Shown in pieces: positions 50,061 to 62,376 of a stretch of DNA of 64,000 bases (position 1 is its first letter; each line of letters begins with the position of its first letter). The notes under the pieces were generated by a model. It saw only the letters and a list, made by a program, of their open reading frames with translations. It ran no database searches and was not told the origin of the DNA. The stretch is from assembly GCA_000973525.1 (NCBI GenBank), contig CP004391.1, forward strand, positions 1,264,001 to 1,328,000, given 5' to 3'. A program made the translations under genes and the position numbers. This DNA comes from Pasteurella multocida subsp. multocida OH4807 (GTDB lineage Bacteria; Pseudomonadota; Gammaproteobacteria; Enterobacterales; Pasteurellaceae).

Positions 50061-51508
50061 TATTCTGTTGTCCAACGTTCTGCTAATTGACGAGCCACTT
50101 TACTCACATTGCCCGCGCCTTGTGCCAAAATTAAATCACCATCTTGCAATACTTGATCGAGAATCTCACCTAATTGATTTGGATCAGCCACAAAAATTGG
50201 GTCGACTTTCCCTAAATTACGAATTGAGCGACACAATGCTCGGCTATCTGCCCCTGCAATTGGTGTTTCTCCTGCCGCATACACATCGAGCATAATTAAC
50301 ACGTCCACTTGAGATAAGATCTGCACAAAATCATCAAAAAGATCCCGTGTTCGAGAATAACGATGTGGTTGGAAAACCATCACAATACGTTTCTTTTCCC
50401 AACCTTGCCGCGCCGCTTGAATCGTCACCCCAACTTCTGTTGGATGATGACCATAATCGTCAACAAGCATCACTTTACCATTTGGACGAATAAATTGCCC
50501 CAATTGGTCAAAGCGACGTCCTGCACCTTGGAAATCAGCGAGTGCTGCTAAAATCGCCTCATTAGAAATGCCTTCCTCTTTGGCAACAACGAGTGCTGCA
50601 GTGGCATTTAACGCATTATGTCGTCCTGGCACATTGAGTAAAACATCAAGGCGTTCACCTGCTGGCGTGATAACGGTATAGTGCCCTTGAAAACCAGTTT
50701 GTTGGTAATCTTCAATACGATAATCCGCTTTTGGATCAAAGCCATAAGTGATGACCTGACGCCCGACTTTAGACATCAACTCGGTCAATACCGCATCATC
50801 AGCGCATAACACGGCTAAACCATAAAAAGGCAAATTATGTAGGAAATTCACATAAGTTTGCTTCATTTCTTCAAAGGAACCATGATAGGTTTCCATGTGA
50901 TCAGGTTCAACATTGGTGACAACCGAAACCATCGGTTGTAAATGTAAGAAAGAGGCATCACTTTCATCGGCTTCTGCAATTAAATAACGGCTACAACCTA
51001 AATGTGCATTGGTTCCAGCTGATTTCACTAATCCCCCATTAACAAACGTAGGATCAAGCCCTGCTTGAGCATAAATCATAGATACCATTGCAGTGGTAGT
51101 CGTTTTGCCATGTGTGCCTGCAATGGCAATACCATGACGAAAACGCATAATTTCAGCGAGCATTTGGGCACGTTGAATCACGGGAATACGTTTTTCTTTT
51201 GCCGCTAACACTTCCACATTGTCAGGTTTGATGGCACTCGACACGACAACCACACTTGCGCCCTCAATATTTTCAGCTGCATGAGTGAAGTGAATTTGGG
51301 CACCGAATGAAATTAAGCGATGAGTCACCGCACTTTCCATAATATCTGAACCTGTTACCACATAACCTTCATTCAGCAATACTTCGGCAATCCCGCCCAT
51401 TCCGGCACCACCGATACCAACAAAATGAATTTGGCGTACACGCCGCATTTCTGGAATCATATCTCTGACGCGCTGTTGAAATTCTTTTCCACATTTTGAT
51501 GTCATCAT
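50060..51508 (-). CDS. murC: UDP-N-acetylmuramate--L-alanine ligase
   Basis: Adds L-alanine to UDP-MurNAc. From the ATG at 51508, with AGGA upstream, the product is 482 residues: [14 protein letters not shown] (nucleotide-sugar domain), ATP loop [10 protein letters not shown], and the C-terminal DDYGHHPTE. The frame stays open to 51544 but that would overlap murG, and the shorter start fits better. Confidence 0.97.
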   Translation of the reverse strand: MMTSKCGKEFQQRVRDMIPEMRRVRQIHFVGIGGAGMGGIAEVLLNEGYVVTGSDIMESAVTHRLISFGAQIHFTHAAENIEGASVVVVSSAIKPDNVEVLAAKEKRIPVIQRAQMLAEIMRFRHGIAIAGTHGKTTTTAMVSMIYAQAGLDPTFVNGGLVKSAGTNAHLGCSRYLIAEADESDASFLHLQPMVSVVTNVEPDHMETYHGSFEEMKQTYVNFLHNLPFYGLAVLCADDAVLTELMSKVGRQVITYGFDPKADYRIEDYQQTGFQGHYTVITPAGERLDVLLNVPGRHNALNATAALVVAKEEGISNEAILAALADFQGAGRRFDQLGQFIRPNGKVMLVDDYGHHPTEVGVTIQAARQGWEKKRIVMVFQPHRYSRTRDLFDDFVQILSQVDVLIMLDVYAAGETPIAGADSRALCRSIRNLGKVDPIFVADPNQLGEILDQVLQDGDLILAQGAGNVSKVARQLAERWTTE

Positions 51509-51527
51509 TTTTCTGTCCTGCTTTCTT

Positions 51528-52586
51528 TTAATTTGCTTCTTCAATGATTACGTCTGCTACACGTTGTGCTGCTAATGGCGTCGCCATTGCTTTGGCTTTC
51601 ATCGCCATAGTCAGTAATTTTTCGCGATCGAGTTGGTTTAATAAGGCTATCAGCTTTTCAGCAGTCAGATCCTGTTGCTGAATAATTTCTGCTGCGCCGA
51701 CATCCGCTAAATATTTGGCATTGAGATACTGCTGCTGGTCTTTATGTTGGAAAGGCACAAAAATCGCAGGTGTGCCAACAGCAGCCAATTCACAAACCGT
51801 CAACGCACCAGAACGACAGATCACAATATCTGCCCAAGCATACGCTTCTGCCATATCATCAATAAATTCTGTCACCACGACCGAAGCATTATGTGCATAG
51901 CGAGCCTTCACATCTGCCACAGCGCCTTTCCCAACTTGGTGGCGAACCTCTAAATTATCCTGCAAGTGTGCAACAACATCAGGTAACGTATGATTTAATA
52001 CACGGGCCCCCTGGCTTCCGCCCACAACTAAGACGCGTAATTTTCCTTCGCGCTGTGCAAAACGTTGTTCTGGGCTAGGTGTTAAAAATAAATCTTGTCG
52101 TACTGGATTCCCCACCACTTCTACCTCAGGAAATGCCGTTGGGAAAGCCTGTAATACACGTTGTGCAATTTTTGCTAACCAACTATTTGTCAAACCAGCT
52201 ACCGCATTTTGCTCATGTAAAATGACAGGTACCCCGCATAATTTTGCCGCTAATCCACCAGGACCTGAAACATAGCCTCCCATCCCTAATACCGCATGTG
52301 GTTGATAGTCTTGAATAATTTTACGTGCTTGCAAAACCGCTCTAAAAATAGTAAAAGGCGCGCAAAGTAACGCTTTTACGCCTTTACCACGTAAGCCTGA
52401 TATTTGAATAAATTTAATCGGAATACCATGTTTAGGTACCAGTTGGGCTTCCATACGATCTTGGGTCCCGAGCCAACAAATTTCCCAACCCTGCTGCTGT
52501 AAGCATTGCACCACTGCAATCGCAGGGAAAACATGTCCCCCTGTTCCCCCAGCCATCACTAATAATCTTTTATTCTGCTCTGTCAC
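51528..52586 (-). CDS. murG: undecaprenyl-PP-MurNAc-pentapeptide GlcNAc transferase
   Basis: Peripheral inner-membrane GT28 enzyme that converts lipid I to lipid II. The 352-residue protein has [13 protein letters not shown] at the N-terminus, [21 protein letters not shown] and the donor-binding [15 protein letters not shown]. Confidence 0.98.
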   Translation of the reverse strand: MTEQNKRLLVMAGGTGGHVFPAIAVVQCLQQQGWEICWLGTQDRMEAQLVPKHGIPIKFIQISGLRGKGVKALLCAPFTIFRAVLQARKIIQDYQPHAVLGMGGYVSGPGGLAAKLCGVPVILHEQNAVAGLTNSWLAKIAQRVLQAFPTAFPEVEVVGNPVRQDLFLTPSPEQRFAQREGKLRVLVVGGSQGARVLNHTLPDVVAHLQDNLEVRHQVGKGAVADVKARYAHNASVVVTEFIDDMAEAYAWADIVICRSGALTVCELAAVGTPAIFVPFQHKDQQQYLNAKYLADVGAAEIIQQQDLTAEKLIALLNQLDREKLLTMAMKAKAMATPLAAQRVADVIIEEAN

Positions 52587-52629
52587 GTTGTTTCCTTCTA
52601 CTTTTTCAATTGGCTAATGTTATGCCATA

Positions 52630-52638
52630 AAGTGCGGT
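52630..52638 (+). repeat. DNA uptake signal sequence core
   Basis: Exact AAGTGCGGT in the 68-bp gap between ftsW and murG, one of the longer gaps in the dcw cluster. Confidence 0.8.
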
Positions 52639-52654
52639 GAGGTTTTCAAATCTT

Positions 52655-53845
52655 TTAATCGTCACGCAGGCGCGCTTGCCCAATTTGCATTAAGCGATTT
52701 TCATGATCGATGCGCAATAATAAGCCAATCGTCATTGACATGATAATTAAGCTGGATCCACCATAACTGATTAAAGGGAACGTTAATCCTTTTGTTGGTA
52801 AGAGGCCTAACGACATACCTAAGTTGACAAACCCTTGGAAAAAAATCCAAAAGCTGATTCCAAACGCCAAAAATCCCCTGAAGCGCTGTTCTAACAATAA
52901 TGATTCACGTCCAATTTTCATCGCTCTTAAAATCAGCAAGCCAAGTAAAATCACAATGACAACGATGCCAAAGAAACCGAACTCCTCGCCCACCACCGCC
53001 ATCACAAAGTCAGTATGCGCCTCGGGTAAATACTCTAATTTTTGAATGGAATTACCTAATCCTTCCCCTACCCATTCACCACGTCCAAATGCCATGAGAG
53101 AATTAGATAATTGGAAGCCAGTCCCATAAGGATCTTTGAAAGGGTCTAAAAAACCCGTAAAACGTTTTAAACGATATGCGGAAGACAAAACGAGCCAAAC
53201 AAACAGTAAGCCTCCCAATGCAATTAAGCCAACAAATTGCCAGAAATTTGCGCCAACAATGAAAAGCAAACCGAATGTAATGACAAAGAGCACAACGGTA
53301 CTTCCCAAGTCAGGTTGTACCAGCAGGAATCCCCCCATCAAGCCCATTAAGGCGAAAGGCTTAAATGCACTTAACTTACGACTGCGTACTTCATCATATT
53401 TACGAGTAAAATAACTGGCAAGAAAACAGGTTAATGCTAGTTTCGCAAACTCAGCAGGTTGGAAATTGAATAATCCCATTGGAATCCAACGTCTTGCACC
53501 ATTGACTGATAAACCAATGCCTGGAATTAATACAATTAACAGTAAAAACAACGCAAATGCAAACAAACGCACATGCCATTTTTCCCATTTTTCAATCGGC
53601 ACCTGTACGCATAAATAACAAGTCAGGCAAGAAAGGAAAACATAAATTGCATCGCGTTTAGCAAAATGAAAAGGATCTTTAAATAAACGTGTACCAACAG
53701 GAATCGATGCCGATGACACTGCTAACAGCCCAATTAAGAGTAATACAATAAATAACCAAAGTAACGCACGATCGTACAACAAATTGGTCGGTGTAATACG
53801 CGTCCAACGATCATATTGCTGCTTTACTTTTTCAAATAATGGCAT
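52655..53845 (-). CDS. ftsW: septal peptidoglycan polymerase FtsW
   Basis: SEDS-family glycosyltransferase that works with FtsI at the septum. The 396-residue polytopic protein has about ten hydrophobic helices; SEDS landmarks are NGARRWIPMG, FQPAEFAKLAL, AHTDFVMAVVGEEFG and the C-terminal SYGGSSLI. Confidence 0.97.
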   Translation of the reverse strand: MPLFEKVKQQYDRWTRITPTNLLYDRALLWLFIVLLLIGLLAVSSASIPVGTRLFKDPFHFAKRDAIYVFLSCLTCYLCVQVPIEKWEKWHVRLFAFALFLLLIVLIPGIGLSVNGARRWIPMGLFNFQPAEFAKLALTCFLASYFTRKYDEVRSRKLSAFKPFALMGLMGGFLLVQPDLGSTVVLFVITFGLLFIVGANFWQFVGLIALGGLLFVWLVLSSAYRLKRFTGFLDPFKDPYGTGFQLSNSLMAFGRGEWVGEGLGNSIQKLEYLPEAHTDFVMAVVGEEFGFFGIVVIVILLGLLILRAMKIGRESLLLEQRFRGFLAFGISFWIFFQGFVNLGMSLGLLPTKGLTFPLISYGGSSLIIMSMTIGLLLRIDHENRLMQIGQARLRDD

Positions 53846-53856
53846 AGGGAGTTTAC

Positions 53857-55161
53857 CTAACTTAATTGTGCTAAACGCGTAAATTCTTCGCCTCGTTTTT
53901 CAAAACTCGGGAACTGATCGAGACTTGCACAGGCGGGAGACAATAACACCATATCCCCTGCTCTTAATCTTGGGCGTAAGGATTCGATCGCTTGTGCCAT
54001 GGTCTCAAAAAGCTGACTTTGCGCTGAAAGTGCTGCCAATTGCTTGCCATCTTGTCCAAAACAATAACAAAAAATATTCGGCTGATTAATTAGTGAGGCT
54101 AATTCTGAAAAATCAGCCCCTTTACCATCACCGCCGAGTAATAAATGTAAGGTACCTGCTACATGTAATCCTGTTAAGGCCGCCACAGTACTGCCCACAT
54201 TGGTGGCTTTTGAATCATTGACCCAACGTACACCATGGGCAATATGCGCTAATTGAAAACGGTGGTCTAAGCCAGAAAAATGACGTAAAGCATCACGAAT
54301 CCCCACTAAGCCAATTCCAGCAGCTTGTGCTAACGCAATAGCCGCAAGGGCATTCATGTAATTATGACGTCCGACTAATTTCATTTCATCGCAGTCTAAA
54401 ATACAGTCTGTATTTGCCATTAAATACGCCTTGCCTTCTTCTGTTTTTAGCCAATAATCTGCATTTTTCTCACCAAAACTGACCACACTTTTTAAGTTAT
54501 TCGCGCGAGTGAGAGGATCTTCTGCGTTAATGACTGCGGTTGTTGCGCCTTGATAAATTTTCAGTTTGGCTTGACGGTAGTCTTCTAAGTCCACATAGCG
54601 ATTCATGTGATCTTCTGTCACATTCAATACAGTCGCTGCAATGGCTTGTAAATTGTATGTTGTTTCCAATTGAAAGCTAGATAATTCAAGCACATAAAGA
54701 TCATAAGATTGTGTCAACAAAGACAGGGCGGGGATTCCAATATTCCCCCCCATCCCCACACTTAATCCAGCGGCTTTAGCCATTTCACTTACCAGTGTTG
54801 TCACCGTGCTTTTCCCGTTAGAACCAGTAATCGCAATAATCGGTTTCGTGGCTTCTCGACAAAATAACTCAATGTCACCAATCACTTCCACACCAGCATT
54901 CAGTGCAGTCTGAATTTCGGGTGTTTTCACAGCAAGTCCAGGGCTAATCACAATCATCTCTGCGTCAAGCAACCATTGCTGATTCAAACTTCCTGTATGG
55001 AGTGGCACATGTGCAGGTAATTGGTCAGCACCCGCAGGATGTGGTCGAGTATCAATAACACAGACATCGGCTTGTTTAGCTAATAAAAAATCAACACAGG
55101 ATAATCCTGTTTTTCCTAATCCAACCACACAGATTTTTTTATTTTGATAGCAAGTTTGCAT
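53857..55161 (-). CDS. murD: UDP-N-acetylmuramoyl-L-alanine--D-glutamate ligase
   Basis: Adds D-glutamate. The 434-residue Mur ligase has [18 protein letters not shown] loop [12 protein letters not shown], the ELSSFQLE segment and [11 protein letters not shown]. Located between mraY and ftsW, 11 bp from ftsW. Confidence 0.98.
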   Translation of the reverse strand: MQTCYQNKKICVVGLGKTGLSCVDFLLAKQADVCVIDTRPHPAGADQLPAHVPLHTGSLNQQWLLDAEMIVISPGLAVKTPEIQTALNAGVEVIGDIELFCREATKPIIAITGSNGKSTVTTLVSEMAKAAGLSVGMGGNIGIPALSLLTQSYDLYVLELSSFQLETTYNLQAIAATVLNVTEDHMNRYVDLEDYRQAKLKIYQGATTAVINAEDPLTRANNLKSVVSFGEKNADYWLKTEEGKAYLMANTDCILDCDEMKLVGRHNYMNALAAIALAQAAGIGLVGIRDALRHFSGLDHRFQLAHIAHGVRWVNDSKATNVGSTVAALTGLHVAGTLHLLLGGDGKGADFSELASLINQPNIFCYCFGQDGKQLAALSAQSQLFETMAQAIESLRPRLRAGDMVLLSPACASLDQFPSFEKRGEEFTRLAQLS

Positions 55162-55186
55162 GATTTATCTCTTATCCTTTCTCTGG

Positions 55187-56269
55187 TTAACGCAGTTTTA
55201 GCGTCACTAATCCAATCAATACCAACATTAAAGAAATGATCCAAAAACGCACAATCACCCGTGGCTCTGGCCAGCCTTTTAATTCGAAGTGATGGTGAAT
55301 CGGTGCCATGCGGAAAATACGTTGTTTACGTAGTTTATAAGAACCAACTTGCAAAATAACGGAGAGCGTTTCTACTACAAATACCCCGCCCATAATCACT
55401 AATAAAAACTCTTGGCGTACTAATACTGCAACAACCCCTAATGCGCCACCCAGCGCTAATGATCCCACATCGCCCATAAACACTTGAGCAGGATAAGTGT
55501 TAAACCAAAGGAACCCTAAACCTGCTCCGACAATCGCTGTACAGAACACAACTAACTCTGCACTAAATTTAATATAAGGAATATGCAGATATTCTGCGAA
55601 GTTAATATTACCTGTTGCCCAAGCAATTAACGCAAATGCCCCCGCAACTAACACCGTTGGCATAATAGCTAGCCCATCTAACCCATCGGTTAAATTGACG
55701 GCATTACTGGTACCAACGATCACAAAATACGCTAATACAATATAAAATATCCCTAACTGCGGCATCACCTCTTTGAAAAAAGGCACCACTAAACGTGTTG
55801 CATCGGTGTCTTTACCTAAAGCATACATCCCGAACACTGCGAATAAGGCAATGGCGGACAGCCAAAAGTATTTCCAACGTGCCACTAAGCCATCGGTATT
55901 TTTACGTGTAATTTTACGATAATCATCAACAAACCCAACAGCACCATAACCAAACAGCACGAATAAACTAAACCAAATGTAAGGGTTTGCTAAATTCGCC
56001 CATAAAAGTGTGCTTACTCCAATCGCAAAGAGGATCATAATCCCCCCCATCGTTGGTGTACCACGTTTACTAAAATGGCTCTCAGGTCCGTCATTACGGA
56101 CTTCTTGACCAAACTTAAGTACTTGCAGGCGACGAATGACTTTCGGTCCAATCCACAATGACAATAACAATGCAGTTAATAATGCCAAAATGGCACGTAC
56201 TGTAATATAAGAAACAACGTTAAACCCGCTGTAATATTGTTGTAAAAACTCACCCAGCCAAACTAACAT
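55187..56269 (-). CDS. mraY: phospho-MurNAc-pentapeptide translocase
   Basis: Makes lipid I in the inner membrane. The 360-residue polytopic protein has ten hydrophobic helices, FVDDYRK and [10 protein letters not shown] (catalytic aspartates) and the cytoplasmic loop [14 protein letters not shown]. Overlaps the murF 3' end by 7 bp. Confidence 0.98.
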   Translation of the reverse strand: MLVWLGEFLQQYYSGFNVVSYITVRAILALLTALLLSLWIGPKVIRRLQVLKFGQEVRNDGPESHFSKRGTPTMGGIMILFAIGVSTLLWANLANPYIWFSLFVLFGYGAVGFVDDYRKITRKNTDGLVARWKYFWLSAIALFAVFGMYALGKDTDATRLVVPFFKEVMPQLGIFYIVLAYFVIVGTSNAVNLTDGLDGLAIMPTVLVAGAFALIAWATGNINFAEYLHIPYIKFSAELVVFCTAIVGAGLGFLWFNTYPAQVFMGDVGSLALGGALGVVAVLVRQEFLLVIMGGVFVVETLSVILQVGSYKLRKQRIFRMAPIHHHFELKGWPEPRVIVRFWIISLMLVLIGLVTLKLR

Positions 56270-57649
56270 ACAAAATTTTCCTTCAATGTATTAATGACGT
56301 CTTCCATCTTCATACGACGAGACCCTTTTGCTAATAAGACAACAGGCTGATTCTGTTCTAATTTTTCTCGAATCAATGTTGTCAATTCAGCACAAAGCCT
56401 TGTTTTATCTGTAAAATGTTGTCCTAAACAGGCTCTAGAAATGACCGCACTTTCCACGCCAAAAGAAAACACGGCGTCCAATTGAGCCGATTCGGCCCAG
56501 TCTGCTACCTGTTGATGACAAAACTGTGTATTTTCGCCTAATTCTGCCATGTCGCCAACTACTAAAATGCGAAAAAGCTGAATATTTTTTTAGCACGTTA
56601 ATTGCAGATTGCAAAGAGTCGACATTCGCATTATAGGTATCATCTAACAATAATAGATTGTCACAAGGTTGAATAGGAAATAGCCGTCCTTTCACTTGCG
56701 AACGCACTTCCAGTCCGAGTTTAACTTGAGATAAACTTGCTCCAACATTCATAGCTAATGCCGTTGCCGCCAACGCATTTTTAATATTGTGCTCGCCTAA
56801 ATAAGATAAATTAATGCGAACTTGACCCGCTGGGGTATGTAAATCAAAGGTTGAACCCGTCTCGGTAAACTGCACGTTGTCTGCATAAAAATCTGCATCA
56901 GGTGTTTGATAACCAAAATACTGAACTTGACGCGTACCAATTTCTGTCGCCCAGAATTTTTCGTAATAATTATGCTCTTTATTAATGATAGCAATACCAT
57001 CCGAACGCAGTCCGCGGAAAATTTCCCCTTTTGCTTTTGCCACCCCCTCTATACAACCAAACCCCTCTAAATGTGCCGCAGCCACGTTATTCACAAGCGC
57101 CACATTCGGCTGAACCAAACTGGTAGTATAAGCGATTTCCCCCTGATGATTAGCGCCCAACTCAATCACGGCAAATTGATGCTGTTCAGTTAAACGTAAT
57201 AACGTCAAAGGTACCCCAATGTCATTATTAAAATTGCCCTGAGTAAATAAAACATGCTCTCTTCCTACCGCACTTTGTAAGATACTTGCCGTCATTTCCT
57301 TCACGGTGGTTTTACCCGATGATCCTGTCATTGCCACAGTTAAAGGCGCCACATGGTTTTTGACCCATTTTGCGAGAAGACCGAGTGCAAGACGAGTATC
57401 TTTCACCACTAATTGTGGTACTACAATCAAGGGATTCACTTGTTGAACAACTAATGCAACGGCTCCTTGTTCCACGGCCTGTGCTAAATAATCATGCGCA
57501 TCAAAATGCTCGCCTTTTAAAGCAAAAAAGAGGCTCTTCGCTACTGATTGACGAGTATCCGTATTGATGGTCTCAACAGTGACTGTTTCTGAGCCCACTA
57601 ATTGTGCAGATAAAATTGTCGCTAATTGTTTTGTCGTTAATTTAAGCAT
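56263..57649 (-). CDS. murF: UDP-MurNAc-tripeptide--D-alanyl-D-alanine ligase, frameshifted as read
   Basis: MurF attaches D-Ala-D-Ala to complete the pentapeptide. The N-terminal part (from ATG 57649: [19 protein letters not shown] loop [26 protein letters not shown]) runs out of frame after about residue 350. The C-terminal part ([14 protein letters not shown] onward to 56263) continues in another frame. Removing one base restores a 461-residue protein of normal length. Candidate places on the minus strand are the A7 run (complement of 56585-56591) and the T5 run (complement of 56572-56576). Because the gene is essential, a sequencing or assembly error is likeliest; slippage on A7 is possible. 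Confidence 0.9.
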
Positions 57650-59132
57650 GTTGATGACTCATTTCAAAATAAGTTTGAACCGTTTCTTGATCTGAAAAAT
57701 GTTGCTTTTGTGTGCCAATAATCTGGTAATCTTCATGTCCTTTGCCTGCAATCAAAATCACATCTTCAATGGCAGCTTGCTGCAACGCAAAATGGATTGC
57801 TGCTTCACGATCATGAATCACATTTACCATTGTAGGTTTCTCAAATCCTGTCAAAATATCTGCGACAATTTGTGTAGCCGATTCGGTGCGTGGATTATCA
57901 TCCGTCACAATGACGTGATCCGCAAATTGCTGAGCAATCGCTGCCATAAGTGGTCTTTTCCCGCGATCGCGATCGCCACCACATCCAAACACACACCAAA
58001 GTTTACCCTGGCAATGTAAGCGCGCAGCCTGTAACGCTTTTTCTAATGCATCAGGGGTATGCGCATAATCCACAATCGCTGTCGGCTGTTTCTCTGCCAT
58101 TAACATTTCCATTCGCCCACATACTCCAGTCAACTGTGCTGCTGTTTTCATTAACTGTGTTATGTCATATCCGAGAGAAAGAAGTGTTGCGAAGACTAAA
58201 AGCAAATTGCTGACATTAAAAACACCAATTAACTGACTTTGTAATTGTCCATTTCCCCAACTTGACTCAAATTCAATCGTTGCCCCTTTATTTGTAAAGG
58301 CAATTTGTGTTGCTTTTAACCACTTCTGCTGCGCTTGGGCAGGACAAAACTCGCCACATGAACTGACGGCAACAGCATGAGGTAATTCAGCTAACCATGC
58401 ACGCCCGATCTCATCATCTGCATTAATAACTTGATGCTGAGATGTTAAATCTACAAATAAACGTTTTTTCGCTAAAGCATAATTTTCCATCGTCTGATGG
58501 TAATCCAGATGATCACGGCTCAAATTAGTAAAAATCGCTACTGCAAAATGCAACGCATCCACACGATGCTGCACTAAGCCATGCGATGACACTTCAATAG
58601 CAGCAAAATCCGCTCCTTTGGCTACAAAATCTGCTAATCCCGCTTGGATTTCAATAGCAGAGCCTGTTGTATTTGTTGCTTCTTTAACTTGACCGACTAA
58701 TCCATTACCGATCGTTCCCATCACCGCACTCTTATGACCTAACAACGTACTCCACTGCGCTAACAACTGCGAAACCGTGGTTTTACCGTTAGTTCCTGTC
58801 ACTCCAATCAACGTTAATTTTTGCGAAGGCTGTCCATAGAACACATCCGCCAATTGCGATAAATGTCGGCTAAGTTGATAAAATGAAATCACTGGTACGT
58901 CATGTTGCCACGCCACATGTAAATGTTGAGCGTCAGAATCTGCCTCTGCTAACACCGCACTTGCCCCTTTTTCAATGGCTTGTGCAATGTATTGACGACC
59001 ATCAACATGGTGACCTTTTAATGCAACAAAAAGACAGCCTTGCTGTACAGCTCGACTGTCTAAAATCATTTCGGTCAGTTCAATGTTTGGGGCAAGTTCA
59101 ACTTGCCCCAAAAGTGCGGTTAATTTTCGCAT
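57642..59132 (-). CDS. murE: UDP-MurNAc-L-Ala-D-Glu--2,6-diaminopimelate ligase
   Basis: Adds meso-diaminopimelate to the stem peptide. The 496-residue Mur ligase has [19 protein letters not shown] loop [13 protein letters not shown], and DDNPRTE, whose DNPR is specific for diaminopimelate rather than lysine. Uptake core at its very start (59112-59120). Overlaps murF by 8 bp. Confidence 0.98.
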   Translation of the reverse strand: MRKLTALLGQVELAPNIELTEMILDSRAVQQGCLFVALKGHHVDGRQYIAQAIEKGASAVLAEADSDAQHLHVAWQHDVPVISFYQLSRHLSQLADVFYGQPSQKLTLIGVTGTNGKTTVSQLLAQWSTLLGHKSAVMGTIGNGLVGQVKEATNTTGSAIEIQAGLADFVAKGADFAAIEVSSHGLVQHRVDALHFAVAIFTNLSRDHLDYHQTMENYALAKKRLFVDLTSQHQVINADDEIGRAWLAELPHAVAVSSCGEFCPAQAQQKWLKATQIAFTNKGATIEFESSWGNGQLQSQLIGVFNVSNLLLVFATLLSLGYDITQLMKTAAQLTGVCGRMEMLMAEKQPTAIVDYAHTPDALEKALQAARLHCQGKLWCVFGCGGDRDRGKRPLMAAIAQQFADHVIVTDDNPRTESATQIVADILTGFEKPTMVNVIHDREAAIHFALQQAAIEDVILIAGKGHEDYQIIGTQKQHFSDQETVQTYFEMSHQHA

Positions 59133-59141
59133 AATTTCTTC

Positions 59142-60956
59142 TTAGTTTGTTTTTGTTCCATTATCATTATTCAAACGGACAACCCGTTTTGCTATTTTAT
59201 CTTGCGATACTGCGTCAGGCGGAATATTGTTTGTTCTCAAGGCATACCCCATAATAGTCGAAAACACTGGCGCAGAAATCGCACCACCATAATATTGCCC
59301 AGCTTTAGGATCATTAATCAGGACAATTAAGGCATAACGCGGATCAGAAATGGGCGCCACACCCGCAGTATAAGCAATATATTTATCCACATAACGACCA
59401 TTTTCTAATTTTTTCGCTGTCCCCGTTTTAATACCGACACGATAACCCTCAACCATCGCTTTTTTATTCTTAATCGCCACTTTCTCCATCATATTCACGA
59501 CTTCACGCGTAATTTTTTCAGGATAAACTCGTTCACCGATCACAGGCGGATCCACTTTTGTGATTGATAGTGGTCGATAAATCCCAAAACTGCCTAACGT
59601 CACGTAGGCACGTGCAATTTGTAGTGGTGTTGCATTAATCCCATAGCCATAAGCAACGTTAGCACGCTCAATATCAGACCAACGTTTACGATTCGCATTC
59701 AAGAGACCAGATTGTTCGCCAATTAAACCTAAATCCGTTGGTTTACCCAGCCCTGCATTCATATAGGTTTCCATCAATGCGCTCGGAGGCATACGTAAAG
59801 CTAAACGGCTCACCCCACGGTTACTCGAATGCTCTAAAATACCATCTAACGTGAGCTGATCACGTGGTGCCACATCGCGCACTTCATGTCCATTTAACAC
59901 TAATGGTCCTGTATTAATCACTTCATTGCGTTTAACCGCCCCACGTTGTAATGCGGCAAGGACAACAAAGGGTTTCACTGTCGAACCAGGTTCAAAAGTA
60001 TCCGTAATAGCACGGTTACGCATTAAATCCGCCTTCACTCCCACACGGTTATTCGGATTATAAGACGGGGCATTCGCCATTGCTAACACCTCACCAGTGC
60101 GAACATCCACAAGCACGGCAGTCCCTGATTCTGCTTTATTTTCAGCTACGGCTTTTTTAATTTCGCGGTATACCATGGATTGCAGCTTTTCATCAATACT
60201 TAACGTCACATCTTGTGCGTCATATTTTTTAACATCTGCAATGTTTTCAACAATATTACCAAACTTGTCTTTACGATAGGTACGTGAGCCTGATTTACCA
60301 ATGAGTAGGGAATTAAAGCTCTTTTCAATTCCCTCAATTCCCTCACCATCAATATTGGTATACCCAATCAAATGCGCAACTTCTTCTACACGAGGATAAA
60401 AACGGCGTGCTTCATTTTTTAGCACAATACCTTGTAATTTAAGTGCTTTCACATAGTCTGCAATAGTAGGAGAAACTTGGCGTGAAATATAGACAAAACG
60501 AGACTGCGGATTTTTTTCAATGCGCTTCATCATCTCGTTATATGACATGCCTACCGCATCTGCTAAGGCTTTCCAACGCGCTTTATCAACAAGAGAATTT
60601 TTCTCAAAAATATCTTTAGGATCTGCCACGATAGAGTACATCGGTACACTGACAGAAAGTAACTGACCATGACGATCTAAAATAGAGCCACGTACTGATT
60701 GGATTTCTTGTGTACGCAAAGAACGTTTATCCGCCTCATCCATTAGCGAGTCAGAATTAATGATTTGAACATTTGCCGCCTTACCAATTAATACGACTAA
60801 GCAACTCATAATGACGGCGAGCGAAACAAAATAACGCCATTTTAAAAAACTGTTCTCATACACCACTTTCGGTTTATTCAGTTTAATCGCGTCATTTTTA
60901 GCAACATTAATGGGTTTTGCTCGTTTAATTTTCTTTGTCGTATTAAATTTCACCAT
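59142..60956 (-). CDS. ftsI: septal transpeptidase FtsI (penicillin-binding protein 3)
   Basis: Cross-links septal peptidoglycan with FtsW; beta-lactam target. From the ATG at 60956 ([14 protein letters not shown] upstream) it is 604 residues; a GTG at 60977 overlapping the ftsL stop (GTGA) would add seven. One transmembrane helix (about 43-62), dimerisation domain with [14 protein letters not shown], and a transpeptidase domain with the SxxK motif in [12 protein letters not shown] in EHSSNRGVS and KTGT. Just after KTG the sequence is [14 protein letters not shown]. Confidence 0.97.
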   Translation of the reverse strand: MVKFNTTKKIKRAKPINVAKNDAIKLNKPKVVYENSFLKWRYFVSLAVIMSCLVVLIGKAANVQIINSDSLMDEADKRSLRTQEIQSVRGSILDRHGQLLSVSVPMYSIVADPKDIFEKNSLVDKARWKALADAVGMSYNEMMKRIEKNPQSRFVYISRQVSPTIADYVKALKLQGIVLKNEARRFYPRVEEVAHLIGYTNIDGEGIEGIEKSFNSLLIGKSGSRTYRKDKFGNIVENIADVKKYDAQDVTLSIDEKLQSMVYREIKKAVAENKAESGTAVLVDVRTGEVLAMANAPSYNPNNRVGVKADLMRNRAITDTFEPGSTVKPFVVLAALQRGAVKRNEVINTGPLVLNGHEVRDVAPRDQLTLDGILEHSSNRGVSRLALRMPPSALMETYMNAGLGKPTDLGLIGEQSGLLNANRKRWSDIERANVAYGYGINATPLQIARAYVTLGSFGIYRPLSITKVDPPVIGERVYPEKITREVVNMMEKVAIKNKKAMVEGYRVGIKTGTAKKLENGRYVDKYIAYTAGVAPISDPRYALIVLINDPKAGQYYGGAISAPVFSTIMGYALRTNNIPPDAVSQDKIAKRVVRLNNDNGTKTN

Positions 60957-60973
60957 TTTGTCATCCCCAAAGG

Positions 60974-61291
60974 TCACTCTAGGATCAAGACTTCTTGTTC
61001 AGGCTGAACGCGTTTCATACCAAATTGATGAGCAATTGCTTCGATACGGGTATTATCACTTTGCGTTGCTTCTTCTAGTTTCAAATTCAAATATTCATTT
61101 TCAAGCGCTTGGTGTTCAATCACTAATTGCCCTTTTTCTGCCACAAGAATACGGGTTTGATGTGTCATCCAAATCGTTGCTAATGCAGTAATCACAATAG
61201 ATAATAACAACGCCATAATCGTTTTATTCGCATGAAAAAGATCTTCTACAATAATATGATGTAATGGATAACGCTCATTGCTATCTAACAT
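60974..61291 (-). CDS. ftsL: cell division protein FtsL
   Basis: Small bitopic protein of the FtsQLB complex. The 105-residue product has one transmembrane helix (about 27-46) and a leucine-zipper-like periplasmic coiled coil ([20 protein letters not shown]). Its ATG overlaps the rsmH stop as TAATG. Confidence 0.94.
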   Translation of the reverse strand: MLDSNERYPLHHIIVEDLFHANKTIMALLLSIVITALATIWMTHQTRILVAEKGQLVIEHQALENEYLNLKLEEATQSDNTRIEAIAHQFGMKRVQPEQEVLILE

Positions 61292-62256
61292 TAGATTTTC
61301 TCCGCGACACGTAATACCGCACTTCTTGATCGAGGATTCAACGCTTGCTCTTGTTCACTTGGCATAATCGCTTTGCCAATCGTTTTTAATGTTTGTGTTT
61401 TTTGAATTTGGTCCTCGCGTAATGGCAAACCTTTAGGAAGGCTTTCTCCTTTGCTTTGCTTACGCATAAAATGTTTCACCATGCGATCTTCTAATGAGTG
61501 AAAACTAATAATAGATAAACGTCCTTTTTCGGCTAAAACCGTTAATGCAGACTGCAACACACTTTCCAATTCCTCTAATTCTGAGTTAATGAAAATACGA
61601 ATTGCTTGGAAAGTACGAGTAGCAGGGTGTTTATGTTTATCTTTAAAAGGAATTGTACTTGTGACTAATTCTGCAAGTTGGTGTGTTCGAGTCAGTGGCT
61701 CAGTACCATTTTGGCGTGCGGCTTGATTATAATTCACAATAGCAGTGGCAATACGTTTTGCAAAGCGTTCTTCACCGAATGTTTTTAACACCCACGTTAA
61801 ATCTTGTTCGGAAACCTGTTGTAGCCATTCGCTTGCAGAAAGACCTTGAGTCGTATCCATACGCATATCTAACGGACCATCTTTCATAAAACTAAAACCA
61901 CGCTCAGCTTCATCTAACTGAGGAGAAGAGACCCCTAGATCTAATAAAATACCGTCAATTTTACCCGTCAAACCTAGCTTCTCACAAATTTCAGGAATCG
62001 CAGAGAAACTGTTGTGTTCAATATGGAAACGGGGATCTTGAATTTTATTTGCTTCAGCAATCGCACGCGGATCGCGATCAATCGCGATAAGACGACCATT
62101 ATCGGTCAATTGAGAAAGAATCAAACGAGAGTGTCCACCTCGCCCGAAAGTACCATCAATATAAATCCCTTTTTCTTTCAATGCTAAGCCCTCAACCGCT
62201 TCATGTAATAAAACGGTGATATGATCAGGCGACGAAAAAGTATTCTGTATATTCAT
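61291..62256 (-). CDS. rsmH: 16S rRNA m4C1402 methyltransferase
   Basis: N4-methylates C1402 in the ribosomal P site (MraW). From the ATG at 62256 ([20 protein letters not shown]) it is 321 residues with SAM motif [11 protein letters not shown] and [20 protein letters not shown]. The frame extends upstream across a hairpin but this is not family sequence. Second gene of the dcw cluster, 120 bp after mraZ. Confidence 0.97.
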   Translation of the reverse strand: MNIQNTFSSPDHITVLLHEAVEGLALKEKGIYIDGTFGRGGHSRLILSQLTDNGRLIAIDRDPRAIAEANKIQDPRFHIEHNSFSAIPEICEKLGLTGKIDGILLDLGVSSPQLDEAERGFSFMKDGPLDMRMDTTQGLSASEWLQQVSEQDLTWVLKTFGEERFAKRIATAIVNYNQAARQNGTEPLTRTHQLAELVTSTIPFKDKHKHPATRTFQAIRIFINSELEELESVLQSALTVLAEKGRLSIISFHSLEDRMVKHFMRKQSKGESLPKGLPLREDQIQKTQTLKTIGKAIMPSEQEQALNPRSRSAVLRVAEKI

Positions 62257-62303
62257 AACAATTACCAATGGTACAAAATAAAGGAAATAAAATATTAAGA
62301 ATA

Positions 62304-62332
62304 AGATAAGGCGGTGCAACCGCACCGCTTAT
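62304..62332 (-). other. stem-loop between mraZ and rsmH
   Basis: GATAAGCGGTGC pairs with GCACCGC-CTTATC (one bulged base), loop GGTT, in the 120-bp gap. On the minus strand the following sequence is TTATTCTTAA, not a clean U-run, so this may be a partial attenuator rather than a terminator. Confidence 0.5.
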
Positions 62333-62376
62333 CCTTTGCTAGTGCTGCTGTTCTGTTGTGAGAAAGTGACCTTTCT

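Noticed and set aside
56263-56550. A separate small gene starting [10 protein letters not shown]
   Set aside because: It is the C-terminal part of MurF, displaced by the frameshift, not an independent gene.
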